A stretch of 45,780 bases of DNA, from positions 1-45,780 of IMG/VR virus record IMGVR_UViG_3300033150_001590; one strand, given 5' to 3'. The notes below the pieces were generated by a model, which worked only from the letters and a program-made list of their open reading frames with translations, did not search any database and was not told the origin of the DNA. This DNA comes from a virus. Shown in pieces: positions 10,701 through 20,573 of the stretch. Within the stretch, counting starts at the first letter, position 1. The number at the start of each line of letters is the position of its first letter. The position numbers and the translations under genes were made by a program.

Positions 10701-13700
10701 AGCATTTCCGCCAAAAATTGAAACATATCCTAAGTAATCATACAAGCTGTTTCCTGGCCACGGGCTTGGCGTTTTGACGCTGGCGAGGCCGACTGGATGG
10801 GGTCTCATATACAACTCCGACTCATATTCGGCGCACAGATAACCCAAAGTATCAACGGTGCCTGTCCATGCGAGGATCGACGTTGCAATTGCAGAGCCAC
10901 TCCACTGATAAATAGTGCGGGGATTTATAACAGAATAACAACTACCCATCATGTGTTTTCTTGCATAGATTGGAGAAGGTTTGATGTCTTCAGTTTCTCC
11001 ATTTGCTGAACCGATAAGGCTCCAAGCAAAAGTATAATCGTTTTGAAGCTCGCCTGCGGCGCCAATAGACGCGCTTTCAGCTATATATGTCGAAAGACCT
11101 GTTCCAAATTGCTCTGCTGCATCCAATCCCCAGGCGCTTTGGGAAACCACAAATCCTTGTGAGTTTTCTCCTCCTCCGAATTTAGATTCGCCAAGAGTTG
11201 TTCTATTTAATCTGGAATCTCTCCAAAAAGTATTTTGATATCCAACCCTTGCTCTATTTCTGGTGCTGTAACAATTAATGGCTGCTGGGTATACTTGTTC
11301 TCCATAGGCAAAATAATCAATTCCCTGTATAGGGTTATTTATATTAAGCAGGGCGCCATTTGTATATAAAGATAGAATGCGTTCATAGGAGGTCGTAACA
11401 TTATCATTTGTTATGTTTAGATCTGTCGAAATCGCGCGATTAGCAAAAAATGTTTTTTCACTTCCGTAGGAACTATTGATTCTTATGGTTGTTAAAGAAG
11501 GGGTATAGGGCCCCGAGGTTAAGTTTGGAGTTGCCGTTGTTAATATATGTCTAAGCGACTTATATTTGGAAATGATGGGAGGATCTTCTCTCAATTTAAA
11601 GCTGTCATCTTCCAAATTATATGCAGTTATATTCGAGCTATTCCACTTTTTAACCAATGGATTTTCATATCCTCGGATTTGTTTCCAAGAGGGGTGTTGA
11701 TATGGGCCGTTTCTTTTGAGGAGAGTGGCGTTCAATAAAGAGGGCTTTCCGGAGCCAGTTAAACCAAGGGGAATTAAATCACTATTAAAAGAACTTGAAA
11801 TGTCCACATCTTCTGGACTGAATCCTATAAAAGAATTCAAATATTCCAGCGGCTCATAGACATTATAATTTAACCAATTATAGACTGTTGGGATTACTTC
11901 CTTAAAAGAATAGGAGGGTAGCGGAAATAGGTGAAATATTAATTCTTTTTTGTCTTTTCCAAATGCAGTACTATGCGAGAATGAGCCAATTATATTTTTA
12001 AATGATACATAATCACTCGCAGAAGAGAATGTCACCAGATCACCCTCTCCGCTATAAGGAAGATACCCAAATGTATCATAAGAAGTGGCCGAAGCTGTTA
12101 TCCAAGCATACTGTAAGTCTGTTCTTGGAATTGGGTGCTGGACATAAAAGTTGTCATAGACCGATGCCGTAATTGTTGTTGCTCCAGAATCCTTCATTTG
12201 TTTGATCGGGTTGCGATTAACCTGATATATACTGCCGGTTCCGTCATAATTTAATGAATTAACTGAAGAAGAGCCAACACCGATGTTAAATGTATCGGCA
12301 TAATACCCAAATTGGTTTACATGTGATGCCAGCAAGAGTCTATAAGGATCTCTTACAGCGAAATTTCTATAATTTATATCATTATACGCCGAAAATTCAG
12401 CAGCCTCTATATCCAAGCCGGGCCCGCCGTCAGAATCGCCGGCTGTAGATGCATCTCCCGGACAAGAAAACCGATTCACAAAGACCCACGCCGATCTTCC
12501 TCTTTGTAGTTTTGCGTAATCATCTAATCCAGCGATGAAAGGAGATGGAACTTCAAGCGCCTCAAAGCCGCCGGCTTTTACAAAAGCAGAATTGTTCTCG
12601 GTTCTTCCGCAAGTTTGAACAATTTGATAATCTTGACTATAATTTCCAAGTTCCCCTGTGGTTGTGTTATCTTTAATATTTTTGATATTAAGCGGCCTTT
12701 TTGCTACCAAATCTCGATAAAACACGGCTCGGGGCAAGTTCACAGGCTGATGTACAAATTTCATCGCCGTTGGGCCGGTCTGGAATTCTAATGCCCATGC
12801 TTCTGGTCGGTCTATGACAGTATCTGTACCCTGATTAAGAGGAACGTGTCTGTGTTGGTTTCCGCCAACCCATTTCTCAGTAAATGGGCCCTGTAACGGC
12901 ACCTCATAATCTTCATAAGAATCAATATGCAGGTTATCTACTCCAAATCCTGGTTTGAAGTCTGTATTTATCTTGCTATTGTACCCTGTCGTGACAGATG
13001 AACTAATTGGGACGAATGGAACTAGGAAATCACCTTCACCAGTCGCATAGCCAGATTCATCAGCCGTATTTGTAGCCTCAAAAGAAAACTTCTTCTTTAA
13101 AAGAGGATCTAAAACATCATTACAATCTTTAAGCCCTTTTACCTGAGATTCTCGGATGATGACTCCGGAAGAATTTCCAAACTGGATAGCACTTTTTACG
13201 TTAGTTCTGATATTGTTGTTATTTGAAGTGAGGCCACCATGTATATCATTAGATCTTATAATATTTAATCTAAGGGGTGTAGAAAGTTTTCTATTCAAAG
13301 CTGAAAGCGTGACTGATAGGATTTGTTCTTTATCGGCGTCAACTCCTGCATCACCAGTAGCTAATGGTGCTTTATCTCTCTCTGCTTTTTCTTTCCACCA
13401 AAAACATGACTCATTTTGAGCATCAGAAACTGGATGGTGACCAGATTCCCAGTCATATAACATCTCATTAATTCCGCGAGCGGCGGATTCAGGGTCATCT
13501 TGTTTTAGATCGACAGTTGGATATTTATTCCAATACTTATTTCGCTCCAAAATATGACTTTCGACAACGGTTCTTATCCCATCCTGCTTAACAACACTGG
13601 CAGGGAATAGCTCCATTATCATTTTGCCTAAAGAACTATCAATCCATTTGTAATACTCAATATATCTCTCTATATCGGGCTCATTTTGAACTTTTTCAAA

Positions 13701-16700
13701 AAATAAATGTCTTAATTTTTGGAGATCTTTGTATTCTTGACGATATCTGTTAACCGGGTTACCGATTAAATTATTAAAATCTAAAATTGTTGCGAAATAA
13801 TTGATAATTTGTTGAGTTATCGCGCGATACATACTCTTTTCTACCATAAAATAGAAATTAGATGGTCTGGTCTGCTTTGTAAAAAGTTGATCATCCTCAA
13901 TATTAAAAACTTTGACCGTATCGTAAGAATTAACAATTTCCGGAGTTGTTTGCTGGGCAACTGGAACAAATTCCATGTTTATAATACTCGTATCATTGGG
14001 ATAAAAGAGATCTCCTCGCCCAGTATGTTGAGATCCTAAAACATTTCCCAACCAATCATATCTTTGGCGCGCAATCGCAGATCCAGAGGAGAAATCAACT
14101 ATATTAAAGCCAGCATCTGGCACAGTTGGCACCCCACCTCCGACATCGGTAGTTGTTATTTGATCGAAGCTCCAATAAAGAGCGAGTGTCTCCATTTGTG
14201 GTATTTCTACATTTCCAATTGATGTAACAAAATTATATGTATTTTGATAAGGAGAATATACTCCAAAATTATCATTGTCGCGGGCGTGCGACTTAATAAC
14301 AGAATTATTAAGGTAACTCATCCAATATCTCGTGGATGAAAACTTAAGATCTGAACTCTGAATAAGAGAGCCTGTGAAATTTTGCCTATGTGCCCCCATA
14401 TACACCCTCTTGGGCGTCGTCAATAGCTTATCTCCGTCGACTGCGATTGAAGAAGTTAATATTCTTTCTTCTTGGACAACATCAACTATGGTATTAAGCG
14501 CGTATAACTCTACAAGATAGTTTGTTATTGTAGAACCAGACACAAGATCCGCGTCTATTTTCTCTGGAGACACCCTTAGGGCAAGATTCCACTTCTTATT
14601 ATCATAAAGATCCTTTATAATTGGACTTCTTTCTTCAATTCCGAAAAAAGAACTCGTAATCATAAGGTGGCCGTCCTTAATATTGCTATTTGTGTCGGGC
14701 CTTATGGCATATACTTGCAAATCATAATCGGTTGCTGGCCAAGTAAAGTCAGTTGGGGCTGTAGAATCTGCTGAATGGAATCCAAAGATTGAAGATGTGA
14801 TAAACGGAGTGGGATAATATACATTATTGCTAATAATCTTCTTTTTGGGAAATATAACTTCTGTTTCATAGGTAAAAGAAGTATAAGTTTCTAAAGTTCC
14901 TCCAGATGCTGATATAAAAGATACCGAATCTGGGTTTCCAGAAGCAGTCTGTTGATAAATCGTGCCTGCGAAGTTGTCGGGCTTATAAAAGTCTATGAAT
15001 TTTTTCTTTGTCGACGAAAAATCATAATTTTCATTTAGATTATAAACAAGATTGTTGGCATATGCGTTAATTTTTATTAAATTTTCATCTACGCCGTAAC
15101 AACGGATTAGTTGCTTAAAAGATTTTGAAGTACCCTTCGATTTATAAATATCAACTATATTATTATAGATATTTTTATAAATCATATTCTTTGTATCAAA
15201 CAAGCTGTCCGCGAACTCTTTTTCCTCATCTCTATTAAAAATTTGATTTATAACAGATGAATCTACAAATATTTCTGGCGCAACAAGGCCGAGGCCCTCC
15301 AACAACTCTCCAGCAAAGGGGATTGGCTTATCACTGGAGCTTACATAAGAAATGTTCTTAATTTTATTTATTTGCTCTATCTGTAAATGGAGAGTGTCAA
15401 AATAGCTAGACATAATTTGAGTTAGGAGTTTTAATTCTCCATCGCTGTCGTTGTCACCATCTATAATCCAATTTGGGAAACCATTATATAGAGATGTTGT
15501 ATTATTATAATCATGATATGAGCCAGATGCCAACATTTCTGTCAAAACGGTTTGAACTGCTGGATTTTCGGGATAAATAATCGGATCTTTGAATTCGGAT
15601 GCTGCCGCGTTTGCCTCTACCATCGCTGAATCTGTTGTTCTGGAATTTGTGGTATAACCTGTCCACGATCCATTTGAAACGCGGCCGGAATAGTCGAGGA
15701 CGCTAGAATCGATTGAATTAATTCCGGAGATTCCTTCATTAAATTTATAATAAACACCAAGAGTTGTGTTTGCTATATCTGTATTGGTCCCGCCGTAAAC
15801 CTGTGTGAACCAATATCGACCAATATCTTCCGAGGTTCTCTGAGTTTTCCAATAACGGAGTTCATCAAGGGAGCCGGTTAATTTACCATCGCCAAGAATT
15901 GTGTCCGAGCCAGGATAATTAGCAACCAATGCCCCAATGTTGGCTTGCAGGGATCCCGTTATTTCCACTGGCTGCGGGTTTTCCGGCTCTGTATCTACCA
16001 AATCTCCGTTTAAATATAGCCGCCAAAGAGCGCCGGAGCCGCTATTGGCGTAAGAAACAGCAACGTGATTCCAAGAGCCCACCGTCATTAGTGTCGTGAG
16101 ATCTGGACTCAAATATGTATTTACTACTCCTTCCGCTTGGTATAAACAATCAATATAAGTATCGACTGCGCTGTCGGTGCGCGCGGCCGATATATTAAAT
16201 CTTCCATCATTTGTGCCACTTAAATCAAATATAGTTTCCATCATCAGGGCGGCGCCAAGGCCGGGAGGGGGATACCAAGATGGCTTTTTAAGCCAAAATT
16301 CAACCGTCACGCCGCTATCTGGATCACATTTAAGATTACTCTCTCGTGTTCCCTTTCCTGTATAGCCAACATCATCATATATGTCTTCATCATATATATT
16401 TGAATCATCGAAGGTTTCTTGTAGTGGTTTCCCAATCATTCCTTGAGACGCAGTATGCGGGCCCCCCTTTACGTTGATATATTCTATGGGGACTCCCGTA
16501 GACCACTGGTGGGTAACCCCCAGCGTGTGATAGCTGATACCCGTATAACCACTCTCTCCGTGGTTTATATATCCATTTCTTCTTGGATATTTATTATCCA
16601 ATAACCATAGGTCGACATATGTTGACTCATTTAGGAATTCTTGTTTTTCTTTTGAGGATCCGTCATAAGGATATTCTTCATAAATCCTTGTTATGGCGTC

Positions 16701-16898
16701 TTGATAATATTGTTCAGCAGATCCATATCTGGCGAAGTTTTCTGGATTTGAAAAGTCTACTTGGGGAATAAATCGATTTTTATTTTTCCAAGTCTCTGTA
16801 ATATTTTCCAGAGACTCTCCATCCTTTCGTATATTTTCGGGTGTTTCTGAAAATACTTGGGATGGGGCGTCTCCATCAAAAAGGTTTCTTATACTCAT
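7731..16898 (-). CDS. Giant virion adhesion protein with LamG-like domain
   Basis: This is a very large protein of 3055 aa. I start it at the ATG at 16898, which overlaps the previous stop (ATGA), rather than at an in-frame GTG at 16922. Residues about 195-360 form a clear laminin-G/concanavalin-like sandwich: VTVEFWLKKP opens it, SWNHVAVSY and WRLYLNGDLVD lie in the middle, and GSLDELRYWKTQR closes it. Such domains usually bind sugars or proteins. The long remainder is Ser/Thr/Asn/Tyr-rich and beta-like. It contains a stretch around residues 1480-1540 (VFVNRFSCPGD, then RDPYRLLLASHVNQFG) that I recall from giant structural proteins of marine phages. Its place right after gp6 and a DNRLRE-like protein suggests a baseplate-anchored fibre or host-recognition component. 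No peptidase or glycan-hydrolase motif was recognised. Confidence 0.8.
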   Translation of the reverse strand: MSIRNLFDGDAPSQVFSETPENIRKDGESLENITETWKNKNRFIPQVDFSNPENFARYGSAEQYYQDAITRIYEEYPYDGSSKEKQEFLNESTYVDLWLLDNKYPRRNGYINHGESGYTGISYHTLGVTHQWSTGVPIEYINVKGGPHTASQGMIGKPLQETFDDSNIYDEDIYDDVGYTGKGTRESNLKCDPDSGVTVEFWLKKPSWYPPPGLGAALMMETIFDLSGTNDGRFNISAARTDSAVDTYIDCLYQAEGVVNTYLSPDLTTLMTVGSWNHVAVSYANSGSGALWRLYLNGDLVDTEPENPQPVEITGSLQANIGALVANYPGSDTILGDGKLTGSLDELRYWKTQRTSEDIGRYWFTQVYGGTNTDIANTTLGVYYKFNEGISGINSIDSSVLDYSGRVSNGSWTGYTTNSRTTDSAMVEANAAASEFKDPIIYPENPAVQTVLTEMLASGSYHDYNNTTSLYNGFPNWIIDGDNDSDGELKLLTQIMSSYFDTLHLQIEQINKIKNISYVSSSDKPIPFAGELLEGLGLVAPEIFVDSSVINQIFNRDEEKEFADSLFDTKNMIYKNIYNNIVDIYKSKGTSKSFKQLIRCYGVDENLIKINAYANNLVYNLNENYDFSSTKKKFIDFYKPDNFAGTIYQQTASGNPDSVSFISASGGTLETYTSFTYETEVIFPKKKIISNNVYYPTPFITSSIFGFHSADSTAPTDFTWPATDYDLQVYAIRPDTNSNIKDGHLMITSSFFGIEERSPIIKDLYDNKKWNLALRVSPEKIDADLVSGSTITNYLVELYALNTIVDVVQEERILTSSIAVDGDKLLTTPKRVYMGAHRQNFTGSLIQSSDLKFSSTRYWMSYLNNSVIKSHARDNDNFGVYSPYQNTYNFVTSIGNVEIPQMETLALYWSFDQITTTDVGGGVPTVPDAGFNIVDFSSGSAIARQRYDWLGNVLGSQHTGRGDLFYPNDTSIINMEFVPVAQQTTPEIVNSYDTVKVFNIEDDQLFTKQTRPSNFYFMVEKSMYRAITQQIINYFATILDFNNLIGNPVNRYRQEYKDLQKLRHLFFEKVQNEPDIERYIEYYKWIDSSLGKMIMELFPASVVKQDGIRTVVESHILERNKYWNKYPTVDLKQDDPESAARGINEMLYDWESGHHPVSDAQNESCFWWKEKAERDKAPLATGDAGVDADKEQILSVTLSALNRKLSTPLRLNIIRSNDIHGGLTSNNNNIRTNVKSAIQFGNSSGVIIRESQVKGLKDCNDVLDPLLKKKFSFEATNTADESGYATGEGDFLVPFVPISSSVTTGYNSKINTDFKPGFGVDNLHIDSYEDYEVPLQGPFTEKWVGGNQHRHVPLNQGTDTVIDRPEAWALEFQTGPTAMKFVHQPVNLPRAVFYRDLVAKRPLNIKNIKDNTTTGELGNYSQDYQIVQTCGRTENNSAFVKAGGFEALEVPSPFIAGLDDYAKLQRGRSAWVFVNRFSCPGDASTAGDSDGGPGLDIEAAEFSAYNDINYRNFAVRDPYRLLLASHVNQFGYYADTFNIGVGSSSVNSLNYDGTGSIYQVNRNPIKQMKDSGATTITASVYDNFYVQHPIPRTDLQYAWITASATSYDTFGYLPYSGEGDLVTFSSASDYVSFKNIIGSFSHSTAFGKDKKELIFHLFPLPSYSFKEVIPTVYNWLNYNVYEPLEYLNSFIGFSPEDVDISSSFNSDLIPLGLTGSGKPSLLNATLLKRNGPYQHPSWKQIRGYENPLVKKWNSSNITAYNLEDDSFKLREDPPIISKYKSLRHILTTATPNLTSGPYTPSLTTIRINSSYGSEKTFFANRAISTDLNITNDNVTTSYERILSLYTNGALLNINNPIQGIDYFAYGEQVYPAAINCYSTRNRARVGYQNTFWRDSRLNRTTLGESKFGGGENSQGFVVSQSAWGLDAAEQFGTGLSTYIAESASIGAAGELQNDYTFAWSLIGSANGETEDIKPSPIYARKHMMGSCYSVINPRTIYQWSGSAIATSILAWTGTVDTLGYLCAEYESELYMRPHPVGLASVKTPSPWPGNSLYDYLGYVSIFGGNAKFEAHEMAGYVEDGVFISSPSTPFYDKYELYNLNMRLKNKDMSLIPEFRISDHISKYLNNSNGWLASNSSQFSIFGVNEDNTQTALYTKTDGNGASYAIQTSDNTPQNSSEADFYKIYSFSDFMEHFEIISDEHDQFTGLPKNLTLSCKALMKFIPYDGFYPAERTIQIAQLFKENYSDNIEGETGVSTTLNQDENVSRPVYATLFSPGVLYNTIKSGIAVDFPIYTSSFETVNYYNNSGTAAAPTSDDFSDYYAIGTSSDNSSGFHERVNFETLLEPERISNIDIMDMEPHPSASLGRSGIGVLVPRNTYSSRLADLTSENNSYKSAMNNFLGETTRFFLKGSQLTSLVSKQRNEWKGFEIGETYGLRIKMRRSMQGTKEVTDYPFPQEYFSNHDAETIFTYGSSSYRMATLNMYSRPTAFGPPMAGTSSFDGNGFLLGAHPTPVYSQGSGFGNNQFHHGSVNDGLYGYNPSYTPPYYDGEAWVDILWTPTAESFDVDGNPKIGDIFETSKKIYWRVDGDDEESRFWPSGDDPNYPMHSASVNNYAMQLSASLNLFNKDFIDSVIDPDIKNQAWVIQTKYETPILNFGPFTKANYSSTYNNYLEGIALPSRTGVPWSGSCGRTTTSIGMWHQFGTIPTDNQGVFLEIGDIDPSWLKLRAPQSDTTANYSAGAVKSLNEKIGFNTEPSLLGQLSDSKTVYEAIVAIPFIERINLDKTVRKTKDKNIRNRLFFELKTDDSFPTFWESHVPVIENRDPRTIFPWYPTGHSILEMADKVKNRYVFPPEFDFIRNLSTKPVAMYIFEFEHTFDKDDLSYIWQNIAPKFGTQFKESTATISHPLFESLASSLDKKELLDDLKDKVKWMVFKVKQRAETNYYNTVAGSPKEGEKQFGYNWPYDYFSMVEFAKIDATVSYGDSGLPALAKTAPVSTTGLPPDLNTDVGQANASSAAQNKNSAAAVQAGVVANIDIQKRDIGPSSGFTPTIPPSEED

Positions 16899-18364
16899 AC
16901 TTCTTCTACCCTGAATTTCCACTCATGAGATTGCTCGACATAGCTGTTAACTGTTTCATTATAATAAGCTATTTTAATCCCATAAGAATACCCAGGCTCT
17001 AGAAGATCTATTTCCAAATCAAAATAATTTCCGCTTACATCAAAAGACATTTGTGTCCCTCTGTCGCTTCCCGTATTATATGGAATCACAACTAAATCAT
17101 CAATTATCCTATGAACCTGATAAGATGCACTTTCATTAACAAGTGTATCTGTTACCGTGGTGGCTACTGTATAAATAGTCGGGCTCCAATCTTTTTCTCT
17201 CTCATAAAATCTGAATCTTGCCGTTTCAGAAGTTGTATAAACCGACCTGAGATTTGTAAGTGCTGTCACTAAATTTCCATATGGATTATGTGTGCTTGCT
17301 GCATATTGCTTTACATCAAAAGTTCCGGTATGATAAACGCTTGTCAACCCGGAACTATACCATCTATCATATACCGTACTGGCAGTTGTATCTAGAACGA
17401 AAGAGGCCGAATAGATACCCAGAGAATCATATCCGCCCGTTATAACTGTAGGAGTTAAATCTACGCCGGCTGATGCGGATGTATACACTTTAACATAAAT
17501 TTCTCCCGTTCCAACTGCCGGAATATTTCTTAATCTTCCCCCGATCACATTATAAAGATAAAGCGTTCTCGTATTGTCGACTGCGGGAACTAGAGAGCTA
17601 CTTGCATAGAAGTTTCCCCTATCATCTTTTATTGAGGAATCCCATCGGGCCTGAATTGTCGGTTTTGAGAAAAAGAATTCTGTTCCTCTTCCGAAAAACT
17701 TCTTTGTATAATAAGTCTCTGTAGCTCCCACTAAATTTATTAACTGACTTCCAGTATCGGCAGAGCTTGAGAAGTAAGCTTCTTGACTCGATGTTAGATG
17801 AACTCCAATGCCGTAATTTGTAATTGTCCCAGCAATCCAGTCCTCAACAAGTGGAGTTATATCAATTTCTAAATCTTCATTTCCTATTGGAAAAATTTGA
17901 GAATACGAAGAAGTTAAATAATCTCCACCTTCCCTTGTCCAAGGATCGCCTTGTCCTGCATTAATCCAGTTGGATCCGACATTTCCTTTTGTTACATCTT
18001 TATATTCTTCCATATCAAGGCCGGTGCCTTCCTGCCATGATTGTGATATAGGGAGCACAACCAAATTGAGTTCCCGAGGCAATGTTTGGTTACTTCGTGC
18101 ATTATACATATTTAAATAAAAACTCACGCTTCCCGATGCCGGAATAATGTTGCTTGCTCTATCTGTCGTAATTTGACTAACTGGGAACTCAATCAAAATT
18201 CTTTCAAGTTCGGTTGATCCAGATGATTGTTGTGCATAAATAGAAAATGTTTCAAGGACATCCGAAAGTCCCATATTTGCACCAGTGCCACGAGTTTGCA
18301 AATTGGCCCTAAATGCATTGGTTATGGTGTTGTTTTTATCAGCGTAATATTTTTTTATAGCCAT
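16895..18364 (-). CDS. Tail-associated protein with DNRLRE-like fold
   Basis: This 489-aa protein has an N-terminal half that resembles the DNRLRE / CBM-like domain of secreted surface proteins. A strand pair near residues 60-72 (ELERILIEFPVSQI) is followed near 165-190 by the typical DITPLVEDWIAGTITNYGIG segment; in that family a V.DVT..V..W..G...N.G pattern is characteristic. The C-terminal half is beta-rich. Its start codon overlaps the gp6 stop by one base at 18364 (TAATG), and its stop overlaps the start of the 3055-aa protein. It may link the baseplate wedge to the giant adhesin. The domain call is by pattern and of moderate certainty; the virion role is from context. Confidence 0.65.
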   Translation of the reverse strand: MAIKKYYADKNNTITNAFRANLQTRGTGANMGLSDVLETFSIYAQQSSGSTELERILIEFPVSQITTDRASNIIPASGSVSFYLNMYNARSNQTLPRELNLVVLPISQSWQEGTGLDMEEYKDVTKGNVGSNWINAGQGDPWTREGGDYLTSSYSQIFPIGNEDLEIDITPLVEDWIAGTITNYGIGVHLTSSQEAYFSSSADTGSQLINLVGATETYYTKKFFGRGTEFFFSKPTIQARWDSSIKDDRGNFYASSSLVPAVDNTRTLYLYNVIGGRLRNIPAVGTGEIYVKVYTSASAGVDLTPTVITGGYDSLGIYSASFVLDTTASTVYDRWYSSGLTSVYHTGTFDVKQYAASTHNPYGNLVTALTNLRSVYTTSETARFRFYEREKDWSPTIYTVATTVTDTLVNESASYQVHRIIDDLVVIPYNTGSDRGTQMSFDVSGNYFDLEIDLLEPGYSYGIKIAYYNETVNSYVEQSHEWKFRVEEV

Positions 18365-20157
18365 TACCTAACGACTCCTCGGATATCTACGGTGGGAAAT
18401 TTGATTTCGAAACAAACATTAGATGGACATGACAAGTATCTACCATCTGCTGACATATTTTCTTCTATGGAAAAAGACAAATCAGAGTATCTCGTGCCAT
18501 TTTTATTTACCAGAAAAACATTTTGCGTATCAACGACGCCTCGAACACGATTAAGTTCATAATAAATATCTGTTAAATAAAACGGTTCTCCCATTTGTAG
18601 CGCCCTACTGTATCTTTCTGCTAAAATATTTATACACTTAGCATATACGTCGGATGCATTATAATCTGGATCTCCAATGATCTCAAAATTAATTTCAATA
18701 TTAACAATTTTTCCGTTTATAATATCAACTGTATCATTGATCATTTTATAATCAGATATCCAAAACCTAAGATTTTCTTTTTGTGTATTATTGGATGAGA
18801 TAAGTTTTCCATTTTGATCAGAAGATAGGACGTATAAATTTAAATTTCTTTTAAAAGAATCCTGATCTAAAATAACATTGCAGCGCGCGATGGAGCCATA
18901 CTGTGCAGGCATCGAGTATACCATTGATTCATAATCATTACTTGTAACTGCTCTTTTTTGTGTTGCAAAATGCGATAAAGCTCTTTGTTTTATTTCTTCA
19001 CCAGATGGCGAAACAGAGCTTCCTACAATAGGGTTCTCGTTAGTACACTCCAAAGATCTTCTTACTGATAGAATTTTTGAAGAATTTAGAGTTGTTATGT
19101 CATCAAAGGCGGATATTATATTTGTTATGTTTCTAACTGTTCCTGTTTTTGCATTTGAATTAGCATTTGAGTTTTTTCTATAAGTTATTGTTAGTGTTGT
19201 ATTCGAAGGAGAAACTCCTAATTTATCACTGGTCAACAATTTAGATGGATCCAAATTTACATCTGAAACATAGTCACGACCATATAATTGTATAGCAACC
19301 GAAGAAGGGTCTGCAATCGGATTTATTTTTATTTCATCCTCGGAGCCATAACCAAATTGCAAGAAATAATTATCACCATCATAATCAAAAGTGAATCTCC
19401 TGGGAACAATTACTGGTCTTAAATATTCTTTTACTGTATCTGTATTTTGACCCAAATTTGAAAAAGATTTATATATTGTATTTTGTGTTAAATTGTCTAC
19501 TTGAAAATATTCATTTCCGTCTGAATCTTCTACTGACATAATTTCGACAACATCTGTATCATCTAAGTCAATTTTTCTAAATCTAATATAATCTCCAACT
19601 GTGTATAAGCCTTGCTTGATCTCTCCAGATATTACCGCCCCTTTTGCTTTTACTGCGTAAGAGGTTGGAAGACCTGTTGTACCGTCTACTCGACCTACAA
19701 CAATTTCATTAGCGGGATTATCAAATCTAATATCTTCTACAGTTGTGAAGCTATTACCATTTGTTGTAGAAAATGTGGATCCTTGTTTTATTATAAGATA
19801 ATAATTAGAATCAGGGCCAACGCCTAGTTCATTGGTTGGGATTAGTGCATACAGGGATATTTCTCCTAGCGACGAGGCCACGTTCTGATATTTATATCCA
19901 AGCTGCCTAGATAGCTTAATTATGTTAGATGTTTCAAACGCCGTATCCAAGAAAGATTCATTGACCTGATAATCAATAAAGTAAGACATTATATCGCCAA
20001 CATATGAAACTGTATCTATCATCAAGGAACCAAACGAAGCGTCATTAAAATCTTGATAAACTTGGGGATAATATCTTTGCGCATAATCAACTAAAGATCT
20101 TTTAATAGAATTAAAATCCCTAGCAGTATAATCTATTGAAACTTTTTTCTTGGCCAT
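18364..20157 (-). CDS. 6: Baseplate wedge subunit, gp6 / baseplate-J family
   Basis: This 597-aa protein is close to T4 gp6 (660 aa). The N-terminus (YTARDFNSIKRSLVDYAQRY, then FNDASFGSLMIDTVSYVGDIM and ESFLDTAFETSNIIKLSRQLGY) is the hallmark of gp6/baseplate-J wedge proteins. In T4, gp6 forms the dimeric ring that holds the inner baseplate wedges together and changes shape during sheath contraction. The usual partner, a gp25-like gene, lies directly upstream. The start ATG follows an AAGGA site about 9 bases away. This is one of the firmest identifications in the window and marks the phage, or a contractile-injection relative, as a contractile-tail system. Confidence 0.92.
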   Translation of the reverse strand: MAKKKVSIDYTARDFNSIKRSLVDYAQRYYPQVYQDFNDASFGSLMIDTVSYVGDIMSYFIDYQVNESFLDTAFETSNIIKLSRQLGYKYQNVASSLGEISLYALIPTNELGVGPDSNYYLIIKQGSTFSTTNGNSFTTVEDIRFDNPANEIVVGRVDGTTGLPTSYAVKAKGAVISGEIKQGLYTVGDYIRFRKIDLDDTDVVEIMSVEDSDGNEYFQVDNLTQNTIYKSFSNLGQNTDTVKEYLRPVIVPRRFTFDYDGDNYFLQFGYGSEDEIKINPIADPSSVAIQLYGRDYVSDVNLDPSKLLTSDKLGVSPSNTTLTITYRKNSNANSNAKTGTVRNITNIISAFDDITTLNSSKILSVRRSLECTNENPIVGSSVSPSGEEIKQRALSHFATQKRAVTSNDYESMVYSMPAQYGSIARCNVILDQDSFKRNLNLYVLSSDQNGKLISSNNTQKENLRFWISDYKMINDTVDIINGKIVNIEINFEIIGDPDYNASDVYAKCINILAERYSRALQMGEPFYLTDIYYELNRVRGVVDTQNVFLVNKNGTRYSDLSFSIEENMSADGRYLSCPSNVCFEIKFPTVDIRGVVR

Positions 20158-20170
20158 TTAATGTTTTTCC

Positions 20171-20572
20171 TTAAATAAAATCTGTATCGTTTGAGTCAAT
20201 ATCTAAATAAAGTACCTCTTTCGATGCGAATGATGGAATAAAATATGATATTTTTAGGCGCTTAGTGTTACTATTAAGCTCGTCAGACTCAATTTGTATA
20301 TTTGTTATGTTCACATATGGAATATATTTAGCTACTTGAGATAAGATATTTTGTTCAATAATCCCCGTATCAAAAAATCCCTCCTGATTAAAGAGATATC
20401 TGCTTATACCAACTCCAAAAGTCGGATCCATTACCCTTTCTCCAGGATTGGTTAATATTATCATTTTTAAATTCTGCTTTCCCACGTCCTTAATAGTTTT
20501 TAACGACAAATACGGCCCATCTGTATCATCGTATTTTAATGGTAGCTTTGGAGAAAATCCATAAGACGACAT
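20171..20572 (-). CDS. 25: Baseplate wedge subunit, gp25-like
   Basis: This 133-aa protein matches the usual size of T4 gp25 (132 aa). Motifs of the GPW/gp25 family are visible: KQNLKMIILTNPGERVMDP followed by FGVGISRYLF. The NPGER segment is the best conserved part of this family. In T4, gp25 joins gp6 and gp53 in the wedge core and helps start sheath polymerisation. The gene sits between the 1501-aa protein and gp6, with gaps of only 1 and 13 bases, the gp25-gp6 order found in many myoviruses and contractile injection systems. A GGAAA ribosome site precedes the ATG. Confidence 0.93.
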   Translation of the reverse strand: MSSYGFSPKLPLKYDDTDGPYLSLKTIKDVGKQNLKMIILTNPGERVMDPTFGVGISRYLFNQEGFFDTGIIEQNILSQVAKYIPYVNITNIQIESDELNSNTKRLKISYFIPSFASKEVLYLDIDSNDTDFI

Positions 20573-20573
20573 A

